In this document: piece by piece, positions 7,930 through 17,449 of the stretch
How positions within the stretch are numbered: position 1 is the stretch's first letter
Layout of the letters: each line of letters starts with the position of its first letter
Assembly: GCA_905234625.1 (NCBI GenBank)
Contig: CAJOIC010000005.1
Coordinates: forward strand, 1 to 33,399
Length of the DNA: 33,399 bases
Reading direction: 5' to 3'
Source: an uncultured Oscillospiraceae bacterium
Lineage (GTDB): Bacteria > Bacillota > Clostridia > Oscillospirales > Oscillospiraceae
Notes under the pieces: generated by a model
The model's database searches: none
Told to the model about the DNA's origin: nothing
The model's input: the letters and a program-made list of their open reading frames with translations, nothing else
Made by a program: the position numbers and the translations under genes

Positions 7930-7945
7930 GGCGGCGTTCGCCGCC
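7930..7945. repeat. GC-rich hairpin between convergent thrC and DUF1540 gene
   Basis: GGCGGC and GCCGCC flank a GTTC loop. The hairpin is stable but neither strand has a T-run after it, so it is a poor intrinsic terminator. It lies in the 35-bp gap between the two convergent genes. Confidence 0.5.
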
Positions 7946-7952
7946 CCGCAGG

Positions 7953-8135
7953 TCATTCCATGTGCCAGGTGTCCGTGGGAGCGAAGGTGCCGCAGAAGGT
8001 CTCCGCCTTTGTGAGGGCCGATTCGTTCTTCACGTCGATGCTGCCGGCTGTGCAAACGTCGCCGCTGCCGTGATGGCGGCAGTTCTCCACATGGCAGCAG
8101 ACGCCCCGGATGCAGTTGTTCTGTTTCGATGCCAT
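7953..8135 (-). CDS. DUF1540 cysteine-rich small protein
   Basis: The 60-aa product has the DUF1540 layout: a first cluster C-I-R-G-V-C-C-H-V-E-N-C, then GDVCTAG, and a C-terminal ETFCGTF. The six cysteines (residues 8, 13, 14, 19, 28 and 48) could bind a metal. DUF1540 is common in spore-forming Clostridia and its function is unknown. The ATG at 8135 has a GAGGTG Shine-Dalgarno at good spacing; an upstream extension of the frame has no conserved feature. It faces thrC tail to tail and diverges from the phosphoesterase gene. Confidence 0.88.
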   Translation of the reverse strand: MASKQNNCIRGVCCHVENCRHHGSGDVCTAGSIDVKNESALTKAETFCGTFAPTDTWHME

Positions 8136-8183
8136 TTCTTTCACCTCGTCCTTAGTATTTCCCGCGGAAAGGCCCATTATCAG

Positions 8184-8873
8184 ATGTCACTTTATGCCAT
8201 CGGTGATCTTCACCTGTCCTTCAGCACCAATAAGCCCATGGACGTTTTCGGTCCCGCGTGGAAAAACCATGTGGACAAGCTGCGGGCGGGCTTCTCCGCG
8301 CTTGCCGAGGATGACGTATGCGTCCTGTGCGGGGATATCAGCTGGGCTATGAATCTTGACGAGGCGGAGGAGGATTTTCGCTTCATCGATGGTCTGCCCG
8401 GAAAGAAGATCATCCTTAAGGGGAACCACGACCTGTGGTGGACCTCAATGGCGAAAATGACGGCCTTTCTCGAAAGAAACGGCTTTGAGAGCATCTCATT
8501 CCTGCACAATAACGCCTATTTCTATGGCGAGGACGCCGCTATTTGCGGTACTCGCGGCTGGTTTTACGAGGAATCCAAGGGTGTTGCCCACGACAAGAAG
8601 ATGATCGATCGGGAGGCGTTGCGGCTGGAGACCTCGCTGAAGGCCGGCGGGGAGAGGGACAAATATGTTTTCCTCCATTATCCGCCCCGGTACGGGAATT
8701 ATACCTGCCCCGAGATCCTGGAGCTTTTGAAGGCGTACGAGGTCAAGATATGCTGCAGCGGACACCTTCATGCGGAAAGTCTGCGCTGGGCCTTCAATGG
8801 ATGGCACGACCATACGAAACATATTTGCGTTTCCGGCGACGGGATCGGTTTCAAGCCTTGCAAGATCCTGTAA
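8184..8873 (+). CDS. Calcineurin-like metallophosphoesterase
   Basis: The 229-aa protein carries the full set of dimetal phosphoesterase motifs: GDLHL (Asp8, His10), GDISW, GNHDLWW, the FLHYPPRYG histidine and GHLHAES. The substrate is unknown. The family includes small cytosolic phosphohydrolases, and this subgroup with SLYAIGDLHLS is typical of Clostridia. I set the start at ATG 8184; a longer reading runs back through the antisense DUF1540 gene and is not credible. A GGAAAGG about 11 nt upstream may serve as Shine-Dalgarno. Confidence 0.9.
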   Translation: MSLYAIGDLHLSFSTNKPMDVFGPAWKNHVDKLRAGFSALAEDDVCVLCGDISWAMNLDEAEEDFRFIDGLPGKKIILKGNHDLWWTSMAKMTAFLERNGFESISFLHNNAYFYGEDAAICGTRGWFYEESKGVAHDKKMIDREALRLETSLKAGGERDKYVFLHYPPRYGNYTCPEILELLKAYEVKICCSGHLHAESLRWAFNGWHDHTKHICVSGDGIGFKPCKIL

Positions 8874-8892
8874 GTTCTGTTATTATATATAA

Positions 8893-8920
8893 TTGACTGT
8901 ATATCAAAAATCTGTATAAT
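8893..8920 (+). promoter_or_regulatory. tig promoter
   Basis: TTGACT (8893-8898) and TATAAT (8915-8920) are 16 bp apart in an AT-rich gap. The start would fall near 8927, giving a leader of about 28 nt with the GGAAGGAG Shine-Dalgarno before ATG 8955. It probably also serves clpP, clpX and lon downstream. Confidence 0.82.
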
Positions 8921-8954
8921 ATAACCCGCGTACTATTGGAAGGAGATCAGAAAC

Positions 8955-10448
8955 ATGATCGTAAAGAACGTAGAGAAAAAAGAGAAGAGCACAGTTTCCT
9001 TTGACGTGCTGTGCGACGCCGCCGAGTTCGAGAAGGCCGTTGACGCCGCCTACCGGAAGAACAAAAGCAAGATCTTTGTTCAGGGCTTCCGCAAGGGCAA
9101 GGCCCCCCGTATGGTCATCGAGGGCATGTACGGCAAGGACGTTTTTTATGAAGAGGCGACCGATGAGCTGGCTCCCGGAGCGTTTTCCTTCGGCGTAGAG
9201 CAGGAGGGTCTTCGCACCGTCGGCAGTCCCGCCATCACCAATTTCGAGATCTCCGATGAGAAGGAACTCACCCTCAGCTTCGTGACCGCCGTATGGCCTG
9301 AGGTCACCCTGGGCGAGTATAAGGGCCTGGAGGCTCCCAAGCCCAAGACTGAGGTCACCGACGAGCAGGTCGATGAGGAGCTTGCCCGTGTCCAGCGCCG
9401 CAACGCCCGCATCGCCACCGCCGAGCGTCCCGCGAAGGACGGCGACACTGCCATCATCGATTACCTGGGCACCGTCGACGGCGTCCCCTTCGATGGCGGT
9501 AAGGACGAGAACCACGGCTTGGTCCTGGGCTCCGGCACCTTCATCCCCGGCTTCGAGGAGCAGGTCATCGGCATGAGCACCGGCGAGGAGAAGGACATCA
9601 CCGTCACCTTCCCCGAGGATTACCACGCCGCCGAGCTGGCCGGTAAGGAAGCTGTCTTCCACGTGAGGGTCAACGACCTGAAGGAGGAGATCCTCCCCGA
9701 GCTGGACGACGAGTTCGCCAAGGACGTATCCGAGTTCGACACCCTTGCCGAGTACCGGGAGGCCATCCGGGGCCGCATGGAGACCGTGGAGAAGGACAAC
9801 GCTGAGAGCGAGTTCCAGAATGCCCTCATCGAGAAGGCTTACGGCAACATGACCGCCGATATCCCCGACGCCATGATCGAGGACCATGTGGACAGCATGG
9901 TTCGTGAGTATGACCAGAACATGCAGGCCAGCGGCCTGAACCTCCAGACCTACCTCCAGTATGTAGGCCAGGATATGAACGCCTTCCGCGCCCAGATGCG
10001 CCCCATGGCGGAGCGCCGTGCCAAGACCGAGGTCCTGCTGGAGAAGGTGGCCGAGGTGGAGAATATCGAGGTCTCCGCCGAGGAGATCGCCGAGGAGTAC
10101 GAGAAGGCCGCCGAGAACTATCAGGTGGACCTGGAGATGGTGAAGGCCGGCGTGCCCGAGTCCGCGATCGTAGGCGATATCAAGGCTCGTAAGGCTGCTC
10201 AGATCATCTTCGACAGCGGCATCGCTACCGAGCCCGTGGCCGAGGAGCCCGCGCCCGAGGAGGCTCCCGCCGAAGAGAAGCCCGCGAAGAAGACCACCCG
10301 CAAGAAGAAGACCGAGGAGAAGCCCGCTGAGGAGGCTGCTTCCGAGGAGGCTCCCGCCGAGGAGAAGCCCGCGAAGAAGACCACCCGCAAGAAGAAGACC
10401 GAGGAGAAACCCGTTGAGGAGGCCGCTTCCGAGGATAAGGCGGAATAA
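8955..10448 (+). CDS. tig: Trigger factor with a lysine-rich repeat tail
   Basis: Trigger factor is the ribosome-bound chaperone that meets nascent chains. The ribosome-docking signature GFRKGKAP is at residues 44-51, the FKBP-type prolyl isomerase domain spans about 155-250 (DGDTAIIDYLG to FHVRVNDLKEE), and the helical chaperone domain runs to about residue 420. The family usually ends there (about 430 aa). This protein is 497 aa because it carries a tail with two 29-residue repeats rich in Ala, Glu, Pro and Lys (residues 435-492), including PAKKTTRKKK. The tail is extra and could bind RNA or the ribosome; that is inference. The gene leads the tig-clpP-clpX-lon block common in Firmicutes. 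Confidence 0.96.
   Translation: MIVKNVEKKEKSTVSFDVLCDAAEFEKAVDAAYRKNKSKIFVQGFRKGKAPRMVIEGMYGKDVFYEEATDELAPGAFSFGVEQEGLRTVGSPAITNFEISDEKELTLSFVTAVWPEVTLGEYKGLEAPKPKTEVTDEQVDEELARVQRRNARIATAERPAKDGDTAIIDYLGTVDGVPFDGGKDENHGLVLGSGTFIPGFEEQVIGMSTGEEKDITVTFPEDYHAAELAGKEAVFHVRVNDLKEEILPELDDEFAKDVSEFDTLAEYREAIRGRMETVEKDNAESEFQNALIEKAYGNMTADIPDAMIEDHVDSMVREYDQNMQASGLNLQTYLQYVGQDMNAFRAQMRPMAERRAKTEVLLEKVAEVENIEVSAEEIAEEYEKAAENYQVDLEMVKAGVPESAIVGDIKARKAAQIIFDSGIATEPVAEEPAPEEAPAEEKPAKKTTRKKKTEEKPAEEAASEEAPAEEKPAKKTTRKKKTEEKPVEEAASEDKAE
10257..10430 (+). repeat. Two 87-bp tandem repeats encoding the trigger factor tail
   Basis: Units 10257-10343 and 10344-10430 are 87 bp (29 codons) each and differ at only a few, mostly third-position, bases. 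Each encodes EEAPAEEKPAKKTTRKKK followed by a TEEKPxEEAAS segment. The near-identity shows a recent in-frame duplication. Confidence 0.95.
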
Positions 10449-10511
10449 CGACTCCAAAATCTGGATAGGCTCTTATACGGGCCGCGCCCCATCACGAAAG
10501 GAGCAAAATTC

Positions 10512-11093
10512 ATGAGCTTAGTCCCCTATGTCGTGGAACAGACCTCTCGCGGAGAGCGTTCCTATGATATATTTTCCCGCCTTCTGAACGACCGCATCGT
10601 CATGCTGTCGGAAGAGGTCAACGATACCACCGCATCCCTTATCGTGGCACAGCTTCTGTACCTGGAGGGCCAGGACCCGGATAAGGACATCCAATTCTAT
10701 ATCAACAGCCCCGGCGGCTCCGTAACGGCCGGTATGGCGATCTACGACACGATGCAGTACATCAAGTGCGACGTCGCCACCATCTGCATCGGCATGGCCG
10801 CGTCCATGGGCGCGTTCCTGCTGTCCTCCGGCGCCAAGGGCAAGCGAATCGCTCTGCCCAACGCAGAGATCATGATCCACCAGCCATCCGCCGGCACTCA
10901 GGGCCAGATCACCGATATGGCGATCCATCTGCGCCGCCTTGAGATCATTAAGAAGCGCATGAACGCCATCCTGGCTGCGAATACGGGCAAGTCCATCGAA
11001 GTCGTTACTGCCGACTGTGAGCGGGACAACTTCATGACGGCTGAGGAAGCCGCCGATTACGGTCTGATCGACAAAGTCATCTATAAAAGGTAA
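10512..11093 (+). CDS. clpP: ATP-dependent Clp protease proteolytic subunit
   Basis: ClpP forms the 14-mer serine protease chamber fed by ClpX. The 193-aa product has the catalytic Ser98 in GMAASMGAF, the His in EIMIHQP and the Asp in CERDNFM, plus [10 protein letters not shown] good AAAGGAG (10497-10503) precedes the ATG. It lies 63 bp after tig and 14 bp before clpX, so the three are probably one operon. I see no CtsR-type or CIRCE operator in the intergenic sequence. Confidence 0.98.
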   Translation: MSLVPYVVEQTSRGERSYDIFSRLLNDRIVMLSEEVNDTTASLIVAQLLYLEGQDPDKDIQFYINSPGGSVTAGMAIYDTMQYIKCDVATICIGMAASMGAFLLSSGAKGKRIALPNAEIMIHQPSAGTQGQITDMAIHLRRLEIIKKRMNAILAANTGKSIEVVTADCERDNFMTAEEAADYGLIDKVIYKR

Positions 11094-11107
11094 GAGGTAT
11101 TTCTGTT

Positions 11108-12379
11108 ATGCCGAAAGACGGCGATAAGAAAATACGCTGCAGCTTCTGCGGCAAACCCCAGGGGCAGACCGGCCGTCTCGTGGCCGGGAACGACGCCTAT
11201 ATTTGCGACGAGTGCATCCGCCTCTGTCAGAACATCATCGGGGATGATTTCCTGGAGGACTTCCAGGAGGACATACGACCTGAGCAGAAGCTGCTGACAG
11301 AGGAGAGCGTCCCCAAGCCCCGCCAGATCAAGGCGGCGCTGGACGAGTATATCATCGGCCAGGAGCGGGCAAAGGTGTCCCTTTCTGTCGCGGTGTATAA
11401 CCACTACAAGCGCATCCTCCACGGCGGAGAGTCCGACGTGGAGCTGCAGAAATCCAACATCCTCCTGGTGGGTCCCACGGGCAGCGGCAAGACCCTCTTT
11501 GCCCAGACCATGGCCCGGATGCTGGACGTACCCTTTGCCATCGCCGACGCCACGACGCTGACGGAGGCTGGCTACGTGGGCGAGGATGTGGAGAATATCC
11601 TCACACGGCTCCTCCAGGCGGCGGATTTCGATGTAGAGCGCGCTCAGCACGGCATCATCTACATCGACGAGATGGATAAGATCTCCCGCAAGAGCGAGAA
11701 TACCTCCATCACGCGGGACGTGTCCGGCGAGGGCGTGCAGCAGGCGCTGCTGAAGATCCTGGAGGGCACCGTGGCGGCTGTCCCGCCCCAGGGCGGACGG
11801 AAGCATCCCCATCAGGAGTTCATACACATCGACACCAGCGACATCCTCTTCATCTGCGGCGGCGCCTTCGACGGTCTGGAGAAGATCATCGAGAACCGCC
11901 TGGACCGGAAGAGCATGGGCTTCGGCGCGGAGGTCTCCTCCAAGAAGGATAAGGATATCGGCGAGACGCTCTCCCATGTCCAGTCCCATGACCTGCTGAA
12001 GTTCGGTATCATCCCGGAGCTTATCGGCAGACTTCCCGTCATCACCACGCTGGACAGTCTGAACGCGGAGGATCTCGTCCGGATCCTCACGGAGCCAAAG
12101 AACGCCATGGTCCGTCAGTACCAGGCGCTGCTGAGGTACGATAACGTCGATCTGGAATTTGAAAAACCCGCTCTGCGCGCCATTGCCGACAAGGCGATCG
12201 AGATGGAGATCGGCGCGCGCGGTCTTCGGAGCATCATGGAGGGGATCATGACGGATGTCATGTTCGAGGTGCCGTCGGATCACTCCATCAACAAAGTCGT
12301 CATCACGGAGGACTGCGTGAAAAACGGCACCCGTCCGGTCGTCTACCGGCGAGGCCGGCAGAGCCTTGACGCATCATGA
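11108..12379 (+). CDS. clpX: ATP-dependent protease ATPase subunit ClpX
   Basis: ClpX unfolds tagged substrates and feeds them to ClpP. The N-terminal zinc domain has Cys11, Cys14, Cys33 and Cys36. The AAA+ core has Walker A GPTGSGKT (residues 122-129) and Walker [10 protein letters not shown]. The ClpP-docking IGF-type loop reads MGFGAEV. At 423 aa it is a normal length. It follows clpP directly and is separated from lon by a hairpin that lacks a T-run. Confidence 0.98.
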   Translation: MPKDGDKKIRCSFCGKPQGQTGRLVAGNDAYICDECIRLCQNIIGDDFLEDFQEDIRPEQKLLTEESVPKPRQIKAALDEYIIGQERAKVSLSVAVYNHYKRILHGGESDVELQKSNILLVGPTGSGKTLFAQTMARMLDVPFAIADATTLTEAGYVGEDVENILTRLLQAADFDVERAQHGIIYIDEMDKISRKSENTSITRDVSGEGVQQALLKILEGTVAAVPPQGGRKHPHQEFIHIDTSDILFICGGAFDGLEKIIENRLDRKSMGFGAEVSSKKDKDIGETLSHVQSHDLLKFGIIPELIGRLPVITTLDSLNAEDLVRILTEPKNAMVRQYQALLRYDNVDLEFEKPALRAIADKAIEMEIGARGLRSIMEGIMTDVMFEVPSDHSINKVVITEDCVKNGTRPVVYRRGRQSLDAS

Positions 12380-12386
12380 AAACATC

Positions 12387-12409
12387 GGGCCGCACACACC
12401 GTGCGGCCC
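12387..12409 (+). repeat. 9-bp GC-rich hairpin between clpX and lon
   Basis: GGGCCGCAC and GTGCGGCCC pair perfectly around ACACC. The following bases are AACCGCTATT, with no T-run, so it is not a standard terminator. It may be a stabilising or processing structure, or a partial terminator that sets lon expression below clpX. The lon Shine-Dalgarno GAGGT is 11 bases downstream. Confidence 0.8.
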
Positions 12410-12430
12410 AACCGCTATTGAGGTCAAACA

Positions 12431-14794
12431 ATGGATATAAATACTTCTGCCGTTACCCGCTATAAAAGCCTGCCGGTGATCCCCTTGCGGGGCATCTCCG
12501 TCTTCCCGGGGATGATGCTGACCTTCGAGGCCGAGCGTCCCTTGACACTCGCTGCCCTGAACGCGGCCATGGAAGCAGACCAGACGGCTTTTCTCGTCTC
12601 CCAGCGGGACACCGCAGCGGAGAATCCCTCCGGGGAGGACAGTCTGTATAAAATGGGTACGGTCTGCCGCATCCGTCAGGTACTGCGCATCCCCGAGGAC
12701 GGCAGCGCCCGGATCATGGTGGAGGGGCTTTCCCGCGCTTTCCTGGTGCGGCTTTCGTCTAAGCGGCCCTACTTCACTGCCCAGGTGGATATCATCGAGC
12801 CGGAGCGTGACGCCCGATCCGCCGTGAAGGCGGAGGCCCTGATCCGTCAGTGCTACGGTCTTTTCGAGGAATATGCCGCCGTTGCCGGCGTGGACGCCCG
12901 GGACATCATGAAAAACATCATGGACAGCGACGATCCCGGTTATGTGGCGGATTTCATCGCCCAGAACATCTATATGCGGCACGGGCAGAAGCAGCTGGTG
13001 CTGGAGGAGCTGCGCCCACTGCGGCGCATCGCGCTTGTGAACCGGATGCTGCGCCGGGAGCTGGACATCATCCAGATGGAGCAGGCCCTCCAGGATTCCA
13101 CCGCAGAGCAGCTGGGGCGCGCCCAGCGGGAGATGTTCCTGCGGGAGCAGATGAAGGCCATCCAGGCTGAGCTGGGCGAGGGCGAGGGGTACGACGACGA
13201 TATCGAGGAATACCGCGCCGCCGTTGCGAAGGCCGATTTGCCGCAGGAGGTCTCGGACAAGCTGGTCAAGGAGATATCACGGCTGGCGAAGCAGCCCTTC
13301 GGCAGCGCAGAGGCCGCCGTCATCCGTGGGTATCTCGATATATGCCTGGAGCTTCCCTGGAACACGGAGACGGAGGATATCCTGGACATCGATATCGTCC
13401 GCAAGGCTCTGGACAAAGACCATTTCGGCCTGGAAAAGATCAAAGAACGTATCCTTGAGTATCTCGCCGTGCGGAAGCTGGCGCCCGGGGAAAAGGGCTC
13501 TATCCTCTGCCTTGTGGGGCCTCCGGGCACCGGCAAGACCAGTATCGCCCAGAGCATCGCCCGGGCCATGAACAGGAAGCTCTGCCGTCTGTCTCTCGGC
13601 GGCGTCCATGACGAGGCGGAGATCCGCGGCCACCGGAAGACCTATGTAGGCGCCATGCCCGGCCGCATCATGGAGGGCATCCAGCAGGCGGGGAGCCGCA
13701 ATCCTGTGATGGTGCTGGACGAGATCGACAAGCTGGGCTCCGATTACAGAGGCGACCCCTCCGCGGCGTTGCTGGAGGCGCTGGATCCGGAGCAGAACGT
13801 CCGTTTCCGGGACCACTTTCTGGAGCTGCCCTTCGATCTGTCCGACGTGTTCTTCATCACTACGGCAAACGGCACCGATACGATCCCTGCGGCCCTTCTG
13901 GACCGCATGGAGGTCATACAGCTCTCCGGCTATACCGACGAGGAAAAGCTCTCCATCGCCAAGGGGCATCTTCTGCCGAAGCAGCGGAAAAAGCACGGTC
14001 TCAACGGCAACCAGCTCCGCATCAGCGACGGCGCCATGCGGGAGATCGTGGCACTGTACACCCGTGAGGCGGGCGTGCGCCGTCTGGAACAGCAGATCGC
14101 CGCCATCTGCCGCAAGACGGCTGCGGGCATCGTAGAGGATAAATTCAAGTCGAAATATGTCCGGGCAGGGGGGCTCGAGGAGCTTCTCGGTCCCGCGAGA
14201 TTCAAGGACACTACCGCCAAGGGTTCCGCGGAGGTGGGCCTTGTCCACGGCCTCGCCTGGACCCGGGTGGGCGGCGAGATCCTGGACGCCGAGGCGGGTG
14301 TCATGGAGGGCTCCGGAAAGCTGGAGCTCACCGGAAATCTCGGCAAGGTCATGCAGGAATCCGCCCGGGCGGCCCTGACCTACATCCGCAGCCACGCGGA
14401 GGCTCTGGGCGTGGATCCCGCTTTTGCCAAGGACAAGGATATCCACATCCATTTCCCAGAGGGCGCTGTGCCAAAGGATGGTCCTTCCGCTGGCGTCACC
14501 ATCACCACGGCGCTGGTATCGGCGCTGACGAATACCCCTGTCCGTCAGGATATCGCCATGACGGGAGAGGTGACCCTTCTGGGCCGGGTGCTGCCTATCG
14601 GCGGCCTGCGGGAGAAGACCATGGCCGCGCTGCGCGCCGGTATCCATACGGTGATCATCCCGGCGGAGAACGAGCCGGACCTGGAGGAGATCGACCCTAC
14701 CGTACGGGCGGCGCTGAATTTCATCACCGCGAGCCGGGTGGATTCCGTCTTGGACGCGGCTCTCTGCCGCGAGGAGAAGAGCGATGAAGTTTGA
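12431..14794 (+). CDS. lon: ATP-dependent Lon protease
   Basis: Lon degrades misfolded and regulatory proteins. The 787-aa protein has the N-terminal LonN substrate domain (from [15 protein letters not shown]), a coiled-coil region, the AAA+ module with Walker A GPPGTGKT (residues 363-370), and the C-terminal peptidase domain with the Ser686/Lys729 dyad in KDGPSAGV and [11 protein letters not shown]. The 43-residue gap between Ser and Lys is the family norm. The start has GAGGT 6 bp upstream. It overlaps engB by 11 bases. Confidence 0.97.
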   Translation: MDINTSAVTRYKSLPVIPLRGISVFPGMMLTFEAERPLTLAALNAAMEADQTAFLVSQRDTAAENPSGEDSLYKMGTVCRIRQVLRIPEDGSARIMVEGLSRAFLVRLSSKRPYFTAQVDIIEPERDARSAVKAEALIRQCYGLFEEYAAVAGVDARDIMKNIMDSDDPGYVADFIAQNIYMRHGQKQLVLEELRPLRRIALVNRMLRRELDIIQMEQALQDSTAEQLGRAQREMFLREQMKAIQAELGEGEGYDDDIEEYRAAVAKADLPQEVSDKLVKEISRLAKQPFGSAEAAVIRGYLDICLELPWNTETEDILDIDIVRKALDKDHFGLEKIKERILEYLAVRKLAPGEKGSILCLVGPPGTGKTSIAQSIARAMNRKLCRLSLGGVHDEAEIRGHRKTYVGAMPGRIMEGIQQAGSRNPVMVLDEIDKLGSDYRGDPSAALLEALDPEQNVRFRDHFLELPFDLSDVFFITTANGTDTIPAALLDRMEVIQLSGYTDEEKLSIAKGHLLPKQRKKHGLNGNQLRISDGAMREIVALYTREAGVRRLEQQIAAICRKTAAGIVEDKFKSKYVRAGGLEELLGPARFKDTTAKGSAEVGLVHGLAWTRVGGEILDAEAGVMEGSGKLELTGNLGKVMQESARAALTYIRSHAEALGVDPAFAKDKDIHIHFPEGAVPKDGPSAGVTITTALVSALTNTPVRQDIAMTGEVTLLGRVLPIGGLREKTMAALRAGIHTVIIPAENEPDLEEIDPTVRAALNFITASRVDSVLDAALCREEKSDEV

Positions 14795-15371
14795 ACCCGC
14801 AGAATTTGTGAAGTCGGCGGGAGCCAAGTCCGGCTTCATCCGGGACGACCGTCCCTGCGTCGTATTCTCCGGGAAGTCCAACGTTGGGAAGTCCTCGGTG
14901 ATCAACTGCCTCCTGAATCGAAAGAACCTTGCCCGGGTGGGCTCCGCACCGGGAAAGACCACGAACGTCAACTATTTCCTGGTGGCGGATAAGGTCTGGT
15001 TCGTGGACCTGCCGGGATATGGCTATGCCAAGGTGCCCCAGGCGGAACGGCTCCGCTGGGGAAAGCTCATGGAGGATTTCTTCTCCGAGCCGGAGCGCAT
15101 CACCATGGGCGTACAGATCGTGGACGGACGGCATAAGCCGACGGAGCTGGATGTCATGATGAACGACCTGTTCGATAGCTGCGGCTGCCCCCGGGTAGTG
15201 GTGGCGAACAAATACGACAAGCTGAAGGCCTCGGAGCGGGACCCGAACCTGGCCCTCATCCGGGATACGCTGGCGCTGCCGGAAGAGCTGCCCCTCATGT
15301 ATTTCTCGGCGGAGAAAAAGACGGGGCGGGACGAGCTCCGGGCGCTGATCTCCTCGGTGGTGGATCAATGA
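14784..15371 (+). CDS. engB: Ribosome biogenesis GTP-binding protein EngB (YsxC)
   Basis: EngB is an essential small GTPase in 50S assembly. The 195-aa product has G1 GKSNVGKS (residues 30-37), a G2 region [10 protein letters not shown]3 DLPGYGYA and G4 NKYD. The common G4 in this family is TKxD, so NKYD is a mild variant that still fits the canonical GTPase motif. The gene overlaps the end of lon, as in many Firmicutes, and its stop overlaps the next start (ATGA). Confidence 0.95.
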   Translation: MKFEPAEFVKSAGAKSGFIRDDRPCVVFSGKSNVGKSSVINCLLNRKNLARVGSAPGKTTNVNYFLVADKVWFVDLPGYGYAKVPQAERLRWGKLMEDFFSEPERITMGVQIVDGRHKPTELDVMMNDLFDSCGCPRVVVANKYDKLKASERDPNLALIRDTLALPEELPLMYFSAEKKTGRDELRALISSVVDQ

Positions 15372-16051
15372 GTGCGATCGCGAACATCTGGAACGGTCTT
15401 GACTGGACAGTGCCCCTGAACATGCTGCTGGGCGTCATCCCGGCGCTCATATGCATCACACTCCACGAGCTGAGCCACGGCGCCGTGGCCTATGCCCTGG
15501 GGGACGATACCGCAAAGCAGGCCGGACGGCTGACCCTCAATCCCGTCGCCCACATCGACTGGTGGGGGCTCGCGATGATGGTCCTGTTCCGGTTTGGCTG
15601 GGCAAAGCCCGTGCCCGTCAATATGTACCGCTTCAAAAACCCCAAGCGCGGCATGGCCATCACGGCCCTGGCGGGACCCGTCTCCAATATCGTCATCGCC
15701 GCGGTATTCCTGTTTCTCTACGGGCTGCTTTACACACCGCTGTATGTGAACGGCGGGGCTTTTTCGGAGATCGTCCTGCAGACGATCATGACGACGGCGT
15801 ATCTGTCCCTCTCTCTCGCTATCTTCAATTTCGTCCCCATCTCGCCTCTGGACGGGTCGAAGGTCCTGTTTTCCGTCCTCAGCGACGAGGCGTATGACAA
15901 GCTCATGCGGTATGAGCGCTACGGCATGATAGTCCTGATCCTTCTGGTGACTACCGGGGCTACCTCCGGTTTTCTGTCCACGGTGACGGGCTGGGCCTAC
16001 GAAAAAATGTTTTTCATCGCGCAGTTTGCGTTCGATCTGGTGAATCATTAA
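15368..16051 (+). CDS. Site-2 protease family (M50) membrane protein
   Basis: This 227-aa polytopic protein has the zinc motif HELSH (His33, Glu34, His37), an NPVAHIDWWG loop and the second motif NFVPISPLDGSKV. It is a second M50 protease, separate from the SpoIVFB-like one at 447-1007 and of the YwhC-like, PDZ-less group. Members of this group often precede scpA in Clostridia, but the substrate is unknown. Both ends overlap their neighbours (ATGA with engB, TAATG with scpA), which indicates one transcription and translation unit. Confidence 0.9.
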   Translation: MSAIANIWNGLDWTVPLNMLLGVIPALICITLHELSHGAVAYALGDDTAKQAGRLTLNPVAHIDWWGLAMMVLFRFGWAKPVPVNMYRFKNPKRGMAITALAGPVSNIVIAAVFLFLYGLLYTPLYVNGGAFSEIVLQTIMTTAYLSLSLAIFNFVPISPLDGSKVLFSVLSDEAYDKLMRYERYGMIVLILLVTTGATSGFLSTVTGWAYEKMFFIAQFAFDLVNH

Positions 16052-16836
16052 TGGAAAACCCGACCTTCCATCTGGAGGGCGTCATCAAATCCAAAGAGGA
16101 GATGCAGGACTTCGAGGGTCCCCTCACTCTGATTTTGATGCTCCTTTCGAAAAACAAAATAGAGATCCGTGACATCAAGATAGCGGATATTCTGGACCAG
16201 TACCTGGAATGGCTGGATCGGATGCAGAAGATGGACCTGGAGATTGCCAGCGAGTTCGTGCAGATGGCGTCTCATCTCGTGTACATCAAGACGAAGACCC
16301 TCCTTGCCGGAACGGAGGAGGTATCGGAGCTGGAGCTTCTCATGTCGAGCCTGGAGCAGCTTCAGAGCCGGGACGCCTTCCAGGCGGTGAAGGAGGTCAT
16401 TCCCCTCATGTCGGACCGGCTGGCGGAGGGGGCGCTGCTGTTTTCCACACCCGAGGAGCCCTTGCCGAAATACGGTGAATACGACTATCACCATGCCCCC
16501 TGGGAGCTCTTTTCCGCGCTGGCGGGCATGCTGACGAAGGGCGTCGCCGTCCCGGAGGAGGAGACGAGCGTCCGGGCCATCCCCAGACCCATCATTTACA
16601 GCGTCCGGGATAAGGGCCGTCAGCTCATAGAACTTCTGCGCAGCAGGGGCGATACCTCTCTGCACAGCCTGTACGAGATGGCCGCCAGCCGCACGGAGCT
16701 GGTGGCGACCTTCCTGTCGCTTCTGGAGATGTGCTCGGTGGGCAGCATCACCCTGCAGATACAGGATGACGATTATATCGTACGCTTTACCGGCGGGGAT
16801 ACGGATACGATTCTGGAGAATATGGATTATGGATGA
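16051..16836 (+). CDS. scpA: Segregation and condensation protein A
   Basis: ScpA is the kleisin subunit of the SMC-ScpAB condensin that organises and separates chromosomes. The 261-aa product shows the N-terminal SMC-neck block (FEGPLTLILMLLSKNKIEIRDI, then QMASHLVYIKTKTLL), a variable middle and a C-terminal winged-helix part. Its start shares a base with the preceding stop and its end overlaps scpB by 8 bases. The usual N-terminal form is FEGPLDLLL, so Thr replaces Asp here. Confidence 0.94.
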   Translation: MENPTFHLEGVIKSKEEMQDFEGPLTLILMLLSKNKIEIRDIKIADILDQYLEWLDRMQKMDLEIASEFVQMASHLVYIKTKTLLAGTEEVSELELLMSSLEQLQSRDAFQAVKEVIPLMSDRLAEGALLFSTPEEPLPKYGEYDYHHAPWELFSALAGMLTKGVAVPEEETSVRAIPRPIIYSVRDKGRQLIELLRSRGDTSLHSLYEMAASRTELVATFLSLLEMCSVGSITLQIQDDDYIVRFTGGDTDTILENMDYG

Positions 16837-17449
16837 ACTGGACCTGAAAGCCGCCGTAGAGGCGATCCTCTTCGCCTCCGGAGACCCCGTCTCCGCGGAG
16901 CGTATCGCCCTCGTTCTGGATTCCGACAAGGATAAGATCCTGGATATCGGGCAGGAGCTGGCGGAGGAGTACGAGACCCGGAAGCGGGGCATCCGTCTTG
17001 TACGGCTGAACGACTCCCTGCAGCTCCATAGCGCTCCGGAATACGCGCTCGAGATCACCCGGGCCCTGGAACAGCGCCGCGCGCCGAAGCTCTCCCAGGC
17101 GTCCCTGGAGGTGCTGGCCATCGTGGCGTATTTCCAGCCCGTGACAAGAGCTTACATCGAGCAAATGCGCGGTCTTGACAGCTCCTATACCGTGGGCGTA
17201 CTGTCAGAGCGCGGCCTGATCGAGCCCTGCGGCCATCTGGAGACCATCGGCCGTCCGACCCTTTACAGGACCACCGAGCTCTTCCTGCGCACCATGGGTG
17301 TGTCAAGTCTGGAGGAAATGCCGCCTCTTCCCGAGATCACCGGAAGCGACGCTGTGCTGCAGCTTCAGCAGAAGGTAGAGGCATTGAAAGCGGCGGAGGA
17401 AGCCAAGGCCGCTATGGAACGGGAGAACGAAGGAGCTGATACCGTTTGA
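16829..17449 (+). CDS. scpB: Segregation and condensation protein B
   Basis: ScpB dimerises and binds ScpA in the SMC complex. The 206-aa product has two winged-helix domains, with AAVEAILFASGDPVS at the N-terminus and the LSQASLEVLAIVAYFQPVTRAYIEQMRG block at the centre. The start is ATG 16829 with GGAG 11 bp upstream; it overlaps the scpA end. An acidic, alanine-rich tail ends at 17449, overlapping the next gene. Confidence 0.94.
   Translation: MDELDLKAAVEAILFASGDPVSAERIALVLDSDKDKILDIGQELAEEYETRKRGIRLVRLNDSLQLHSAPEYALEITRALEQRRAPKLSQASLEVLAIVAYFQPVTRAYIEQMRGLDSSYTVGVLSERGLIEPCGHLETIGRPTLYRTTELFLRTMGVSSLEEMPPLPEITGSDAVLQLQQKVEALKAAEEAKAAMERENEGADTV

Noticed and set aside
7930-7945. GGCGGC/GCCGCC hairpin as a terminator
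   Set aside because: Neither strand has a T-run after the stem, so I list it only as a hairpin.
10257-10430. Short tandem repeat as a possible CRISPR array
   Set aside because: There are only two 87-bp units, in frame and with no spacers, inside a coding gene.
8904-10457. A 517-codon minus-strand frame opposite tig with leucine/glycine-rich repeats
   Set aside because: The repeats are the reverse of the tig tail. The tig promoter and motifs decide the strand.
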